A stretch of DNA of 64,000 nucleotides, taken from assembly GCF_014779715.1 (NCBI RefSeq), contig NZ_JACXYU010000002.1, forward strand, positions 62,001 to 126,000. Reading direction: 5' to 3'. This stretch comes from Streptomyces chumphonensis (GTDB lineage Bacteria; Actinomycetota; Actinomycetes; Streptomycetales; Streptomycetaceae). The notes under the pieces are model-generated. The model did not search any database. It saw nothing but the letters and a program-made list of their open reading frames with translations, and was not told where the DNA came from. The translations under genes were made by a program, and so were the position numbers. Each line of letters starts with the position of its first letter. The stretch's first letter is position 1. Shown here piece after piece: positions 7,399-15,325 of the stretch.

Positions 7399-8897
7399 TG
7401 CCGAGATTCGCCGTCAGCGCCCGGTCGCGGATCGTGGGCTGGATGATGCTGCTGCTGATCGGAGCGCTGGCCGTGCCCACGTTCGGGATCTCGGTCCTCT
7501 GGCGGGCCGAGTTGGACCGCCAGGTCGACGTCCAGCTCCGCGCCGAGGCGGACAAACTCCGCGCCTTCGCCCGGGCCTCCCGCGACCCGCACTCCGGCGA
7601 TCCCTTCACCACGGGCGCCGAACTGCTCACGGCGTTCATGACGGTGCACCACCCCGCTCACAACACGGCCTTCTTCAGCATCGTCGAGGGGCGCGCCCAT
7701 CGGCGCAGTCCCGGCCCGGTGCCGGTCCGTCTGGACCGGGATCCCGAGGTCGTGGCCATGATGGCGGACACGACCGATCCGAGCATCCGATGGCTGGACA
7801 CCTCCGTGGGGAGGGTCCGCTACGGGGTCGTCCCGGTGCAGGTGCGGAGAGACCCCGCCGACACCCGACTGGTCCTGGTGGCCTTCCGGGACCGGCAGTT
7901 GAGCCGGGAGTCGCAGATGGCGAAGACGCTCCTGGCGTCGGGCTGCGTCGCCCTGCTGGTGGCGGGAGCGGCCAGCTGGTTGGTGGCGGGCAGGGTGCTG
8001 GCTCCGATCCGGCTGGTCCGGCAGACGGCGGAGCGGATCGGCGAGACCGATCTGACGCAGCGCCTCACGGTGCGGGGCAACGACGACGTGGCACAACTCG
8101 CCGAGATGTTCAATCACATGCTCGAACGGCTCTCGCACGCCTTCACCTCACAGCGACGCTTCCTGGACGAGGTGGCGCACGAGCTGCGGACGCCCATCAC
8201 GGTCGTGCGCGGACATCTGGAGTTGATGGACACGGCCGACCGCGAGGCGTCCCAGCAGACCCGTGCCCTGCTCCTCGGCGAACTGGACCGCATGAGCAGG
8301 ATCGTGGACGACCTCCTGCTCCTGGCCCGGGCCGAGCGCCCGGGCTTCCTCACCCTCGGGACGACCTCGCTGACCGATCTGGTGGTAGACGTGGTGGCCA
8401 ACGCGCAGGGGTTGGGCCGCCGGCACTGGCAGGTCGCCGAGGTTGCCGACGCGCACGTGGACGTGGACGCCCAGAGGGTGACGCAGGCGATGATGCAGCT
8501 CGCCGCCAACGCGGTCGCCCACACGACCGAGGCGGACACCATCGAGATCGGTTCTCGGCTGCGCCGCGGCCGGGTGGTGCTGTGGGTCGCCGACACCGGG
8601 CCGGGCGTGGCCCCGGAGGACCGCGAGCGCATCTTCCACCGCTTCTACCAGGGCGACGCGGCGAGCTCCGGCAAGGCCAGCACCGGTATCGGCATCGGGC
8701 TGGCCCTCGTCGACGAGATCGCCCAGGCCCATGGCGGCGCCGCCCACGTCGAGGACGCCGCCGGAGGTGGGGCGCGCTTCGTCATCGATATCCCCGCATC
8801 GCAGCCGAGGACGGAGGACGTGCACGGTGAACCGGATCCTGATTGCGGAGGACGAGGCAAGAATCGCCTCCTTCGTCGAAAGGGGGCTGAGCCGTAG
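7398..8897 (+). CDS. Two-component sensor histidine kinase
   Basis: 499 residues. Domains in order: TM1 (~11-33), an extracytoplasmic sensor region (~34-170), TM2 (~177-198), HAMP linker (~195-250), HisKA with the phospho-acceptor His261 in DEVAHELRTPI, and HATPase_c with N-box (LAANAVAHT), G1 (DTGPGV) and G2 (GIGIGLALV). It is a class I membrane kinase with all catalytic boxes intact. The ATG at 7398 shares a base with the stop of the small acidic membrane protein. The 3' end overlaps the response-regulator gene by 71 nt. The signal sensed is unknown; the downstream carbonic anhydrase and SulP genes hint at CO2/bicarbonate, pH or anion status, which is inference. Confidence 0.93.
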   Translation: MPRFAVSARSRIVGWMMLLLIGALAVPTFGISVLWRAELDRQVDVQLRAEADKLRAFARASRDPHSGDPFTTGAELLTAFMTVHHPAHNTAFFSIVEGRAHRRSPGPVPVRLDRDPEVVAMMADTTDPSIRWLDTSVGRVRYGVVPVQVRRDPADTRLVLVAFRDRQLSRESQMAKTLLASGCVALLVAGAASWLVAGRVLAPIRLVRQTAERIGETDLTQRLTVRGNDDVAQLAEMFNHMLERLSHAFTSQRRFLDEVAHELRTPITVVRGHLELMDTADREASQQTRALLLGELDRMSRIVDDLLLLARAERPGFLTLGTTSLTDLVVDVVANAQGLGRRHWQVAEVADAHVDVDAQRVTQAMMQLAANAVAHTTEADTIEIGSRLRRGRVVLWVADTGPGVAPEDRERIFHRFYQGDAASSGKASTGIGIGLALVDEIAQAHGGAAHVEDAAGGGARFVIDIPASQPRTEDVHGEPDPDCGGRGKNRLLRRKGAEP

Positions 8898-9486
8898 CGG
8901 ATACGTCACCCATGTCGTCGCCGACGGCGTCTCCGCCTACGAGCTGGCGCGCGGCCGGGACTTCGACCTCCTGATCCTCGACCTCGGTCTGCCCGGCCAC
9001 GACGGACTGACCGTCCTGCGCAAGTTGAGGGACGCACGTGTCACCCTGCCCGTCATCATCCTCACCGCCCGTGACGCGGTGAGCGACGTCGTGGCCGGAC
9101 TGGAGAGCGGCGCGGACGACTACATGTCCAAGCCCTTCGCCTTCGACGAGCTTCTGGCGCGGGTACGACTGCGGCTGCGCCGCGAGGAGCCGCCGGAGGG
9201 CTTCCTGCTGCGGGTGGGGGACTTGGTCCTGGACCTCCGGACCCGCCGGATCCGCGCGGGGGACCAGGTCGCCGAGCTGTCCGCCCGCGAGTTCGCCCTG
9301 GCGGAGATCCTCATGCGCAATCCCGACCGCGTGCTGTCGCGGGAGCAGCTGCTCAGCCGCGTGTGGGGGTTCGACTACGATCCCGGCTCGAACATCGTCG
9401 ACGTCTACGTCCGCTACCTGCGGCGCAAGATCGGGGCCGCGCGCGTCCAGACCGTGCGCGGGGTCGGCTACCGGCTCAGAGCCTGA
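8827..9486 (+). CDS. OmpR/PhoB-family response regulator
   Basis: 219 residues. The receiver domain (1-120) has the acidic pair Glu8/Asp9, phospho-acceptor Asp52 in LILDLGLPG, the Thr of ILTARD and the Lys of SKPFAF. The winged-helix DNA-binding domain (~125-219) has typical ends (LSAREFALAEIL, VWGFDYDPGSNIVDVYVRYLRRKI, TVRGVGYRL). The GTG at 8827 is preceded by GGAGG with 8-nt spacing and lies inside the kinase gene (71-nt overlap), so the two are co-translated. OmpR-type regulators bind direct repeats spaced one helical turn apart. The TCTCAC repeats with 11-bp period at 9538-9554 just downstream are a plausible target. Confidence 0.94.
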   Translation: MNRILIAEDEARIASFVERGLSRSGYVTHVVADGVSAYELARGRDFDLLILDLGLPGHDGLTVLRKLRDARVTLPVIILTARDAVSDVVAGLESGADDYMSKPFAFDELLARVRLRLRREEPPEGFLLRVGDLVLDLRTRRIRAGDQVAELSAREFALAEILMRNPDRVLSREQLLSRVWGFDYDPGSNIVDVYVRYLRRKIGAARVQTVRGVGYRLRA

Positions 9487-9527
9487 CCCGTGCCACGGCT
9501 CCGGCCCGGGTCGGGTCGGGTCGACCG

Positions 9528-9555
9528 ATGAGAACTGTCTCACCGTCATCTCACG
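9528..9555 (+). promoter_or_regulatory. Candidate OmpR-type operator: ATGAGAA-N3-TCTC plus 11-bp-spaced TCTCAC repeats
   Basis: ATGAGAA-CTG-TCTC (9528-9541) overlaps two direct repeats TCTCAC at 9538-9543 and 9549-9554, exactly 11 bp apart. CCGTCATCTCACG (9543-9555) repeats a 13-mer at 6373. The region 9487-9832 (346 bp) between the regulator and carbonic anhydrase otherwise contains no supported gene. The long leader is GC-rich, and I see no terminator hairpin that I trust in it. Confidence 0.5.
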
Positions 9556-9832
9556 TCCGGCTCATGGTCTGGACCAATAGTTCTCCTGCGGGTCACCGGG
9601 GACGCGACGCACGCGATGCGGCGCGTACCCCCGCCGGGGTGTCGGCCCGGGGGCCGGGCACCCCCGTACCGACGACAGGCATGCACGACCTCGGCGGAGC
9701 CCCCGCGCGACCGAGCGCATCCGGTTCCCCGGTACCCGTGTCACCCCACCCACACGACGGTTCCGCCACGCCGGGCTGCGGCCACCACCGGCGCGACGGA
9801 TCGAGCACCACTTCCGCGAGGAGGACACCGCT

Positions 9833-10435
9833 GTGCTACGCATCATCGATCAGGCCCGGGCCTTCCCCTCCCGCTACGGCGGAGAGGAACCCGCTCTCCA
9901 GGGCTTCGCGGGCGGTCAACGGCCGTCCGCGATGTTCATCACCTGCTCCGACTCCCGTGTGGTTCCGACGTTGTTGACGGGCGTCGGCCCGGGCGAACTG
10001 TTCGAGCTGCGCACCGCCGGGAACGTCGTCCCCCCGTACGACCCGGAGCACGCCACCAGCGAGATGGCGACGATCGAGTACGCGGTCTGCGTGCTGGGAG
10101 TCTCCGACATCATCCTCTGCGGGCACTCCCACTGCGGCGCCGTCGGAGCCGTGGCGCGGGGCGACGACCTGCGGACCCTGCCCGCGGTGCGCGGCTGGCT
10201 CAGCCGGTCCGTCCCCCCGCACGAGGGCGGGGCCGACGTCGGCGACCTCGGTCCCGACGTCGCACGACCGGTGCAACGCCACGTGGTCACCCAGATGGAG
10301 AAGCTCCGCGGCTACCCCTGTGTCAGCGAGGCCGTCCGGGACGGTCGGCTCGGCCTGCACGCCTGGTACTACGAGGTCCACACCGGAGCCGTCCAGGCCC
10401 ATCAGATCGCCACCGGGGCCTTCTCCTCCCTGTAG
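9833..10435 (+). CDS. Beta-class carbonic anhydrase
   Basis: 200 residues. It interconverts CO2 and bicarbonate in the cytoplasm. Zinc ligands are visible in the two hallmark motifs: CSDSR (Cys38, Asp40, Arg42) and GHSHCGA (His98, Cys101). The substrate-region sequence RTAGNVVPPYD is also typical. Length fits the family. The GTG start at 9833 follows GAGGAGG with good spacing. It is followed 74 bp later by a SulP transporter, a pairing known in bacteria where some SulP proteins move bicarbonate. The pair probably acts to accumulate or balance bicarbonate, and likely answers to the adjacent two-component system (inference). Confidence 0.94.
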   Translation: MLRIIDQARAFPSRYGGEEPALQGFAGGQRPSAMFITCSDSRVVPTLLTGVGPGELFELRTAGNVVPPYDPEHATSEMATIEYAVCVLGVSDIILCGHSHCGAVGAVARGDDLRTLPAVRGWLSRSVPPHEGGADVGDLGPDVARPVQRHVVTQMEKLRGYPCVSEAVRDGRLGLHAWYYEVHTGAVQAHQIATGAFSSL

Positions 10436-10509
10436 AGGCGATGACGGCGCGCGTTCGTCCGCCCGCCGCCATCGGCACCGCTCCCCCCCACTTCCAGGAG
10501 CTGACGTCA

Positions 10510-12048
10510 ATGAAGACCTCTCCACACCTCCGGTTACGGCCGGACGTCCTCTCCCGCGACCTGCTCGCCTCCGTCGTGGTGTTCCTCGTCGCCGTACCGC
10601 TGTGCGTCGGTATCGCGGTCGCGTCCGGTGTACCGGCCGAACTGGGCCTGGTCACGGGCATCGTCGGCGGGCTACTGGTCGGCGCGATGCCGGGCAGCGC
10701 GCTCCAGGTCAGCGGTCCGGCCGCAGGGCTCACCGTCCTCGTGTACGAGGCCGTGACCCACCATGGCGTCGGTGCGCTCGGCATCCTCGTCCTGGCCACG
10801 GGACTGCTCCAGATCACGCTCGGCGCCGTCGGCGTCGGCAGGTGGTTCCGCGCCATCTCGACCGCGGTCGTGCACGGCATGCTGGCCGGAATCGGGCTCG
10901 TCCTGATCGCGAGCCAGCTCTACGCCCTGGTGGGCGTCGACGCCCACGGGAACGGCCTCGACAACCTGGCCGGCCTGCCGGAGCTGGTCACCGGGAGCCT
11001 GTCCGGAACCCCGGCGCTCTCCTCCTGCGCGATCGGTGTCGGAACCATCGCCGTCCTCCTGCTGTGGAAGCGGCTTCCCGGGTCCCTTCCCCGGCTCCTG
11101 CCCGGGCCGCTGGTCGCCGTGGGGCTGGCCACGCTCGCGGTGGCGGTCCTGCACCCGCCCGTCGCCACCATCGAGGTCCGCGGCCTGATCGACTCCCTCG
11201 ACCTGACCGGGCTCGGCGACGTCGAGATGCTGGCGGATCCCGCGCTGCTGGGCGTCGTCCTCGCCTTCACGCTCATCGCGTCCGCCGAGTCCCTCTTCAG
11301 CGCCGCCGCCGTGGACCGGATGCACGACGGCCCGCCCACCCACTACAACAAGGAGCTCATCGCCCAGGGAGCGGGGAACACGGTGTGCGGCCTCGTGGGC
11401 GCGCTGCCCATGACGGCCGTCATCGTGCGCAGCGCCGCCAACGTCCAGGCCGGCGCCCGCACCAAGATGTCCAGGATCCTCCACGGCGTGTGGCTGCTGC
11501 TGTTCGCCGCTCTGTTTCCCGCCGTGCTCGAACTGATCCCCGTGGCCGCCCTCGCGGGGGTGCTCATCCACGCGGGCGGGAAGCTCGTCCCGGTCGCCAT
11601 GGTCCGGACGCTGTGGCGCGAACACCGCGGCGAGGCCGTGGTGTTGGCGACGACGGCGCTGGCGATCATCGCCACGGACATGTTCCTGGGGGTCCTCGTC
11701 GGCATCGGTGCGGCCGTCGTCAAGACGGCGTGGGAGACCTCGGCGGTCCGTGTGGAGGTCGAGGAGCGGGACGAGCGCACCACCGTCGCGCTCAGCGGAA
11801 GCGCCACCTTCCTGCGCCTTCCGCTGATCCTCGACACCCTGGAGGCGATGCCGAAGGACCGGCCGGTGGAGATCGACCTCTCCCGGCTGCGTCACGTGGA
11901 TCACGCCTGTCGTACCGCCCTTGAGGCGTGGACCGTCCAGGACAACGCCGGCCCGCGGGGCACGCCGGATCCGGCACCGCGCGAGACCGCCCTCGTGGCC
12001 GCCGCGCCGAGCGGCGACGCCGCCGCGACGGAGCGGGGCGACCGCTGA
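10510..12048 (+). CDS. SulP-family anion (sulfate/bicarbonate) transporter with C-terminal STAS domain
   Basis: 512 residues. The start MKTSPHLRLRPDVLSRDLLA is followed by about ten to twelve membrane segments. SulP-like landmarks include VVFLVAVPLCVGIAVASGVP, VSGPAAGLTVLVYE and AAVDRMH...YNKELIAQGAGN. The C-terminus (~415-485) is a short STAS-like domain (FLRLPLILDTLEAMPKDRPVEIDL). AGGAG lies 9 nt before the ATG. Codon 9 is TTA (10534-10536), so translation should depend on the bldA tRNA. Being next to a carbonic anhydrase favours bicarbonate over sulfate as substrate, but sequence alone cannot decide. It converges on the cysteine-desulfhydrase-like gene. Confidence 0.9.
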   Translation: MKTSPHLRLRPDVLSRDLLASVVVFLVAVPLCVGIAVASGVPAELGLVTGIVGGLLVGAMPGSALQVSGPAAGLTVLVYEAVTHHGVGALGILVLATGLLQITLGAVGVGRWFRAISTAVVHGMLAGIGLVLIASQLYALVGVDAHGNGLDNLAGLPELVTGSLSGTPALSSCAIGVGTIAVLLLWKRLPGSLPRLLPGPLVAVGLATLAVAVLHPPVATIEVRGLIDSLDLTGLGDVEMLADPALLGVVLAFTLIASAESLFSAAAVDRMHDGPPTHYNKELIAQGAGNTVCGLVGALPMTAVIVRSAANVQAGARTKMSRILHGVWLLLFAALFPAVLELIPVAALAGVLIHAGGKLVPVAMVRTLWREHRGEAVVLATTALAIIATDMFLGVLVGIGAAVVKTAWETSAVRVEVEERDERTTVALSGSATFLRLPLILDTLEAMPKDRPVEIDLSRLRHVDHACRTALEAWTVQDNAGPRGTPDPAPRETALVAAAPSGDAAATERGDR

Positions 12049-12132
12049 GGGCGGTGGATCCTCAGGCCTTCTGCGGCACGACCCCTGGCCGGTGAAACGC
12101 CCGGCCGGGCGGGGCCGGGGGCCCCGGGCGCG

Positions 12133-13293
12133 TCATCCGACCGTCCGGGGCCACAGGCCGGTGTCGAGGAAGGCGGTGAGCGTCGCGGTGTACGGGGCGA
12201 TGTCCAGCCCCTGTTCGGCGAGCCAGGTGTCGGAGTAGTACTTGTCGAGGTAGCGGTCGCCCGGGTCGCAGATCAGGGTGACCACCGAGCCCCGACGGCC
12301 GGCGGCGACCATCTCGGCGACGATCCGCAGCGCGCTCCACAGCCCGGTCCCCGTCGAGCCGCCCGCCCTGCGCCCCACCCGTTCCTCCAGCAGGCGCACG
12401 GCCGCGACGCTGGCGGCGTCCGGCACCTTCATCATGCGGTCGATGGCGCCCGGTACGAAGCTCGGCTCCATCCGGGGGCGGCCGATGCCCTCGATCCGGG
12501 AGCCGCACGCGCTCGCCGCCTGCGGGTCCTCGGCGACCCAGCCGTCGAAGAAGCAGGAGTTCTCCGGGTCCGGCACACAGATCCGGGTGTCGTACTGCAT
12601 GTAGCGCACGTACCGGCCGAGGGTCGCCGACGTCCCGCCCGTGCCGGCGGCGGCGACGATCCAGGCGGGTTCCGGATGGCGTTCGAGCCGCAGCTGGTGG
12701 TAGATCGACTCGGCGATGTTGTTGTTGCCGCGCCAGTCCGTCGCACGTTCGGCGTAGGTGAACTGGTCCATGTAGTGCCCGCCGGTCTCCGCGGCGAGCC
12801 GGGCCGAGACCTCGTAGACGGTCTGCGGGTCGTCCACGAGGTGGCAGCGGCCCCCCTGGAACTCGATGAGGCGGGTCTTCTCCCGGCTGGTGCTGCGCGG
12901 CATGACCGCGATGAAGGGCACACCGATCAGAGAGGCGAAGTACGCCTCGGAGACGGCGGTGGAGCCGCTGGATGCCTCGATCACCGGCTTGCCGGGGCGG
13001 ATCCAGCCGTTGCACAGCCCGTAGAGGAAGAGCGAGCGGGCGAGTCGGTGCTTGAGGCTTCCGGTGGGGTGCGTCGACTCGTCCTTCAGGTACAGGTCGA
13101 TCCCCCAGGCCTCCGGAAGGGGGAAGCGGAGCAGGTGGGTGTCGGCGCTGCGGTTGGCGTCGGCCTGCACGGTGCGCACGGCGTTCTTCAGCCAGGCCCG
13201 GTAGGCGGTGTCGCTGCGGTCCACGTCCTGTGTTGCGGCGGGCTGCCCGACGGGGGCGGGACGGGCGGTGCGGGACACGTTCTGGCTGCTCAC
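12133..13293 (-). CDS. cds1: PLP-dependent cysteine synthase-fold enzyme, Cds1-like (L-cysteine desulfhydrase)
   Basis: 386 residues. A fold-type II PLP enzyme: the Schiff-base lysine is Lys81 in [12 protein letters not shown], the phosphate/substrate loop is [10 protein letters not shown], and the glycine loop is [12 protein letters not shown]. The segments [27 protein letters not shown] and RIEGIGRPR match what I recall of Mycobacterium tuberculosis Rv3684 (Cds1), which releases H2S, pyruvate and ammonia from cysteine. A plain cysteine synthase is the alternative. I chose the GTG at 13293 (VSSQNVS); the frame continues upstream but that sequence is not family-like. The ribosome site is poor. 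Divergent from the small hypothetical gene at 13395. Confidence 0.82.
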   Translation of the reverse strand: MSSQNVSRTARPAPVGQPAATQDVDRSDTAYRAWLKNAVRTVQADANRSADTHLLRFPLPEAWGIDLYLKDESTHPTGSLKHRLARSLFLYGLCNGWIRPGKPVIEASSGSTAVSEAYFASLIGVPFIAVMPRSTSREKTRLIEFQGGRCHLVDDPQTVYEVSARLAAETGGHYMDQFTYAERATDWRGNNNIAESIYHQLRLERHPEPAWIVAAAGTGGTSATLGRYVRYMQYDTRICVPDPENSCFFDGWVAEDPQAASACGSRIEGIGRPRMEPSFVPGAIDRMMKVPDAASVAAVRLLEERVGRRAGGSTGTGLWSALRIVAEMVAAGRRGSVVTLICDPGDRYLDKYYSDTWLAEQGLDIAPYTATLTAFLDTGLWPRTVG

Positions 13294-13394
13294 GCGGCGA
13301 TGATATGCGGCCTCTGGCGCACCGCCGAACCGCCGGGCACACTGCGTGCAGGAGACGGTCACCCTCCGGTGACCGGCGGGTGAGGTGGTGCGCG

Positions 13395-13733
13395 ATGACG
13401 GTTCCCGAGTTCGACGTCGACGGTGTCCCGGTGCGTCGTCCGCCCCGCACCCTGACGCGCGCGGGTCAGGTGCTGGTGCAGGGGGGCCGGATGTCGCTGC
13501 TCACCAGCTACGGGCGGGAGATCGACGGCGCACCGGTGGAGAAGGTCCGCCTGCCCCGGCCGTGGTGGGGGGCGTGGCGCCCCGCCCGGCGCCGGACGGT
13601 GGTCGTGCTGGGCGGGACGCGCTACACGCTCGGTCTCGCGCTGCGTGACCGCTCCCGGTTGACGGCCGCGCTCGGTCACGCCCGGGAACGCGCGGCGAAG
13701 ATCGCTGCGGATCGACGCATCGTGCACCCGTGA
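13395..13733 (+). CDS. Small hypothetical protein
   Basis: 112 residues, basic. GAGGTGG sits just upstream of the ATG at 13395, a good ribosome site. The sequence has a Pro-rich head ([17 protein letters not shown]), a central [16 protein letters not shown] patch and a helical tail. No transmembrane helix or known motif is apparent, and I do not recognise the family. Third-position GC is high, supporting a real gene. Its stop overlaps a GTG at 13730 that opens the downstream ATPase frame, but the better start for that gene is at 13877. Confidence 0.6.
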   Translation: MTVPEFDVDGVPVRRPPRTLTRAGQVLVQGGRMSLLTSYGREIDGAPVEKVRLPRPWWGAWRPARRRTVVVLGGTRYTLGLALRDRSRLTAALGHARERAAKIAADRRIVHP

Positions 13734-13876
13734 ACACCACCCGATTTGCGCAACCATGTGAGCTGGATCACGCTGGTAAGCCACGGGAACCCTCAGCGGC
13801 CGTCGCCCGGGTTCCGGTTCCGCCCAGCCACGCATGTCGCCCCCGTACGTCGCCCCGGCCCCAGGGAGTCGCAGCC

Positions 13877-14407
13877 GTGATCAGTCACCCCGCCCCCAGC
13901 AGGCACTGTGCGGTCGAGTTCCAGGCCCTGCCCTCGCGCATCGGCCAGGTACGCCGCATCGTCTCCGCCCAGCTCCGCTACTGGCACCTGCCCCAGTTGA
14001 CCGACACCGCCGCGCTCGGCGTCACCGAACTGCTGGCCAACGTGCACCGGCATACCGGCGCGGACAAGCACTGCACCGTGGAGATCGTGCTGCTGTGGGA
14101 CCGGCTGACGATCTCGGTGCGCGACCACGACCCCCGGCTGCCCGAGGTGCGCTCCCCGGGCACGACGGCCACCAGCGGGCGCGGGCTGGCCCTGGTGGCG
14201 GCCATGAGCGCGAGCTGGGGCATGCGGGCCCAGCGCGGCGGTGAGGGGAAGGTCGTCTGGTTCACGCTCCCCGCGCCGCCGCCGGGCGAACGGCGACCGG
14301 CGGGAAGGCGGCCGGGTGCCGGTTCCCCGCGGGTCGCGCGCCCCGCGGCCGCGCCGTCCACCGCGACCGTGCGGGAGCCGGGTCGCGCCAGCCCGGTGCC
14401 CGGCTGA
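13877..14407 (+). CDS. ATP-binding protein of the anti-sigma/RsbW-like HATPase_c family
   Basis: 176 residues from the GTG at 13877, with AGGGAG about 10 nt upstream. A single GHKL domain: N-box VTELLANVHRHT, D-box VRDHDPRLP and G-box SGRGLALVAAM. No sensor or kinase-acceptor domain is present, as in the many small Streptomyces ATPases related to SpoIIAB/RsbW that bind sigma or anti-anti-sigma proteins. The partner is not encoded nearby. The C-terminal ~45 residues are Arg/Pro-rich and probably disordered. A 49-residue upstream extension to GTG 13730 would overlap the previous stop, but its sequence is not protein-like. Confidence 0.85.
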   Translation: MISHPAPSRHCAVEFQALPSRIGQVRRIVSAQLRYWHLPQLTDTAALGVTELLANVHRHTGADKHCTVEIVLLWDRLTISVRDHDPRLPEVRSPGTTATSGRGLALVAAMSASWGMRAQRGGEGKVVWFTLPAPPPGERRPAGRRPGAGSPRVARPAAAPSTATVREPGRASPVPG

Positions 14408-14468
14408 GGCGGCGGGCGGCCGTGGCGAGCGCCCCGACGTGCGCGTGACGGGGGCTTAGCATCACGGC

Positions 14469-15251
14469 ATGACCACTGAAGCGCTGCTGGGCGGCATACG
14501 CACCGCCTATCTGGACGAGGGCACCGGTGAACCGCTGCTCCTCGTCCACGGCCACCCCTTCGACCGCACGCTGTGGGCCGCCCAGACCGAGGTGTTCGCC
14601 GCCGCAGGGCACCGGGTCGTCGTGCCCGACCTGCGCGGCTACGGCCTCAGCGAGGTCGTCCCCGGCACGACGACGCTGGCGCACTTCGCGACCGACCTGG
14701 CGCGGCTGCTGGACCACCTGGGGATCGAACGGGCCACGGTCGCCGGGGTGTCCATGGGCGGCCAGATCACCCTGGAGTTCTTCCGGCTGTTCCCCGAACG
14801 CGTCGCGGGGCTCGTACTGTGCGACACGGCGCCGTACGCGGAGACCGAGGACGGCAGGGTCGGCCGCCGTCGGATGGCCGAGCGCCTGCTCCGGGAGGGG
14901 ATGGGCGGGTACACGGCCGAGGCGATCGACAAGATGGTGGCCCCCCGGTACGCCGAGGCCTCCCGGCGGGTGCGCGCCATGATGCTCGCCGCGCCCCCCG
15001 AGGGGGCGGCGGCCGCGCTGCGGGGGCGGGCCGAGCGTCCCGACTACACACCGGTGCTGAGCCGGATCGCCGTTCCGACGCTGGTGGTGGTCGGGAAGGA
15101 GGACACCTACACGCCGGTGTCCGACGCCGAGTTCCTCCACGCGCACATCGCCGGATCGCGGCTGGCCGTCATCGAGGACGCCTCGCATCTGCCGATGGTG
15201 GAACGCCCCGGGGAGTTCAACCGCGTGCTCGCCGCGTTCCTGCGGTCCTGA
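14469..15251 (+). CDS. Alpha/beta-fold hydrolase
   Basis: 260 residues. Canonical elements: oxyanion HG motif LLLVHGHPFDRTLW, nucleophile elbow GVSMGG, an acid on VVGKEDTYTP and the catalytic His in DASHLPMVERP. This is the 3-oxoadipate enol-lactonase/haloperoxidase-like branch by appearance, but the substrate is not predictable. No signal peptide, so cytoplasmic. It is read alone and ends at a hairpin shared with the convergent ROK gene. Confidence 0.88.
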   Translation: MTTEALLGGIRTAYLDEGTGEPLLLVHGHPFDRTLWAAQTEVFAAAGHRVVVPDLRGYGLSEVVPGTTTLAHFATDLARLLDHLGIERATVAGVSMGGQITLEFFRLFPERVAGLVLCDTAPYAETEDGRVGRRRMAERLLREGMGGYTAEAIDKMVAPRYAEASRRVRAMMLAAPPEGAAAALRGRAERPDYTPVLSRIAVPTLVVVGKEDTYTPVSDAEFLHAHIAGSRLAVIEDASHLPMVERPGEFNRVLAAFLRS

Positions 15252-15256
15252 ACCGT

Positions 15257-15303
15257 GTCCCGTGCCGTCTCCCGTGCCGTCGCGCGATGCGGCGGCACGG
15301 GAC
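15257..15303. terminator. Hairpin between convergent hydrolase and ROK genes
   Basis: An 11-bp perfect arm pair GTCCCGTGCCG (15257-15267) and CGGCACGGGAC (15293-15303). A second left arm, CCCGTGCCG at 15271-15279, offers an alternative hairpin with a shorter loop. It lacks a U-tract, as usual in Streptomyces, and probably acts in both directions. Confidence 0.65.
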
Positions 15304-15325
15304 GGCGACCGGCCCGGCGGGTCGG

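Noticed and set aside
12100..12126. GC palindromes between SulP and the Cds1-like gene as a terminator
   Set aside because: CGCCCGGCCGGGCG and CCGGGGGCCCCGG are self-complementary, but stems are short or without a proper loop. They are common by chance at this GC level.
13730..13876. 49-residue N-terminal extension of the anti-sigma-type ATPase starting at the GTGA overlap
   Set aside because: The extension is not protein-like and includes an AT-rich stretch typical of a promoter. GTG 13877 has a ribosome site and a family-like start.
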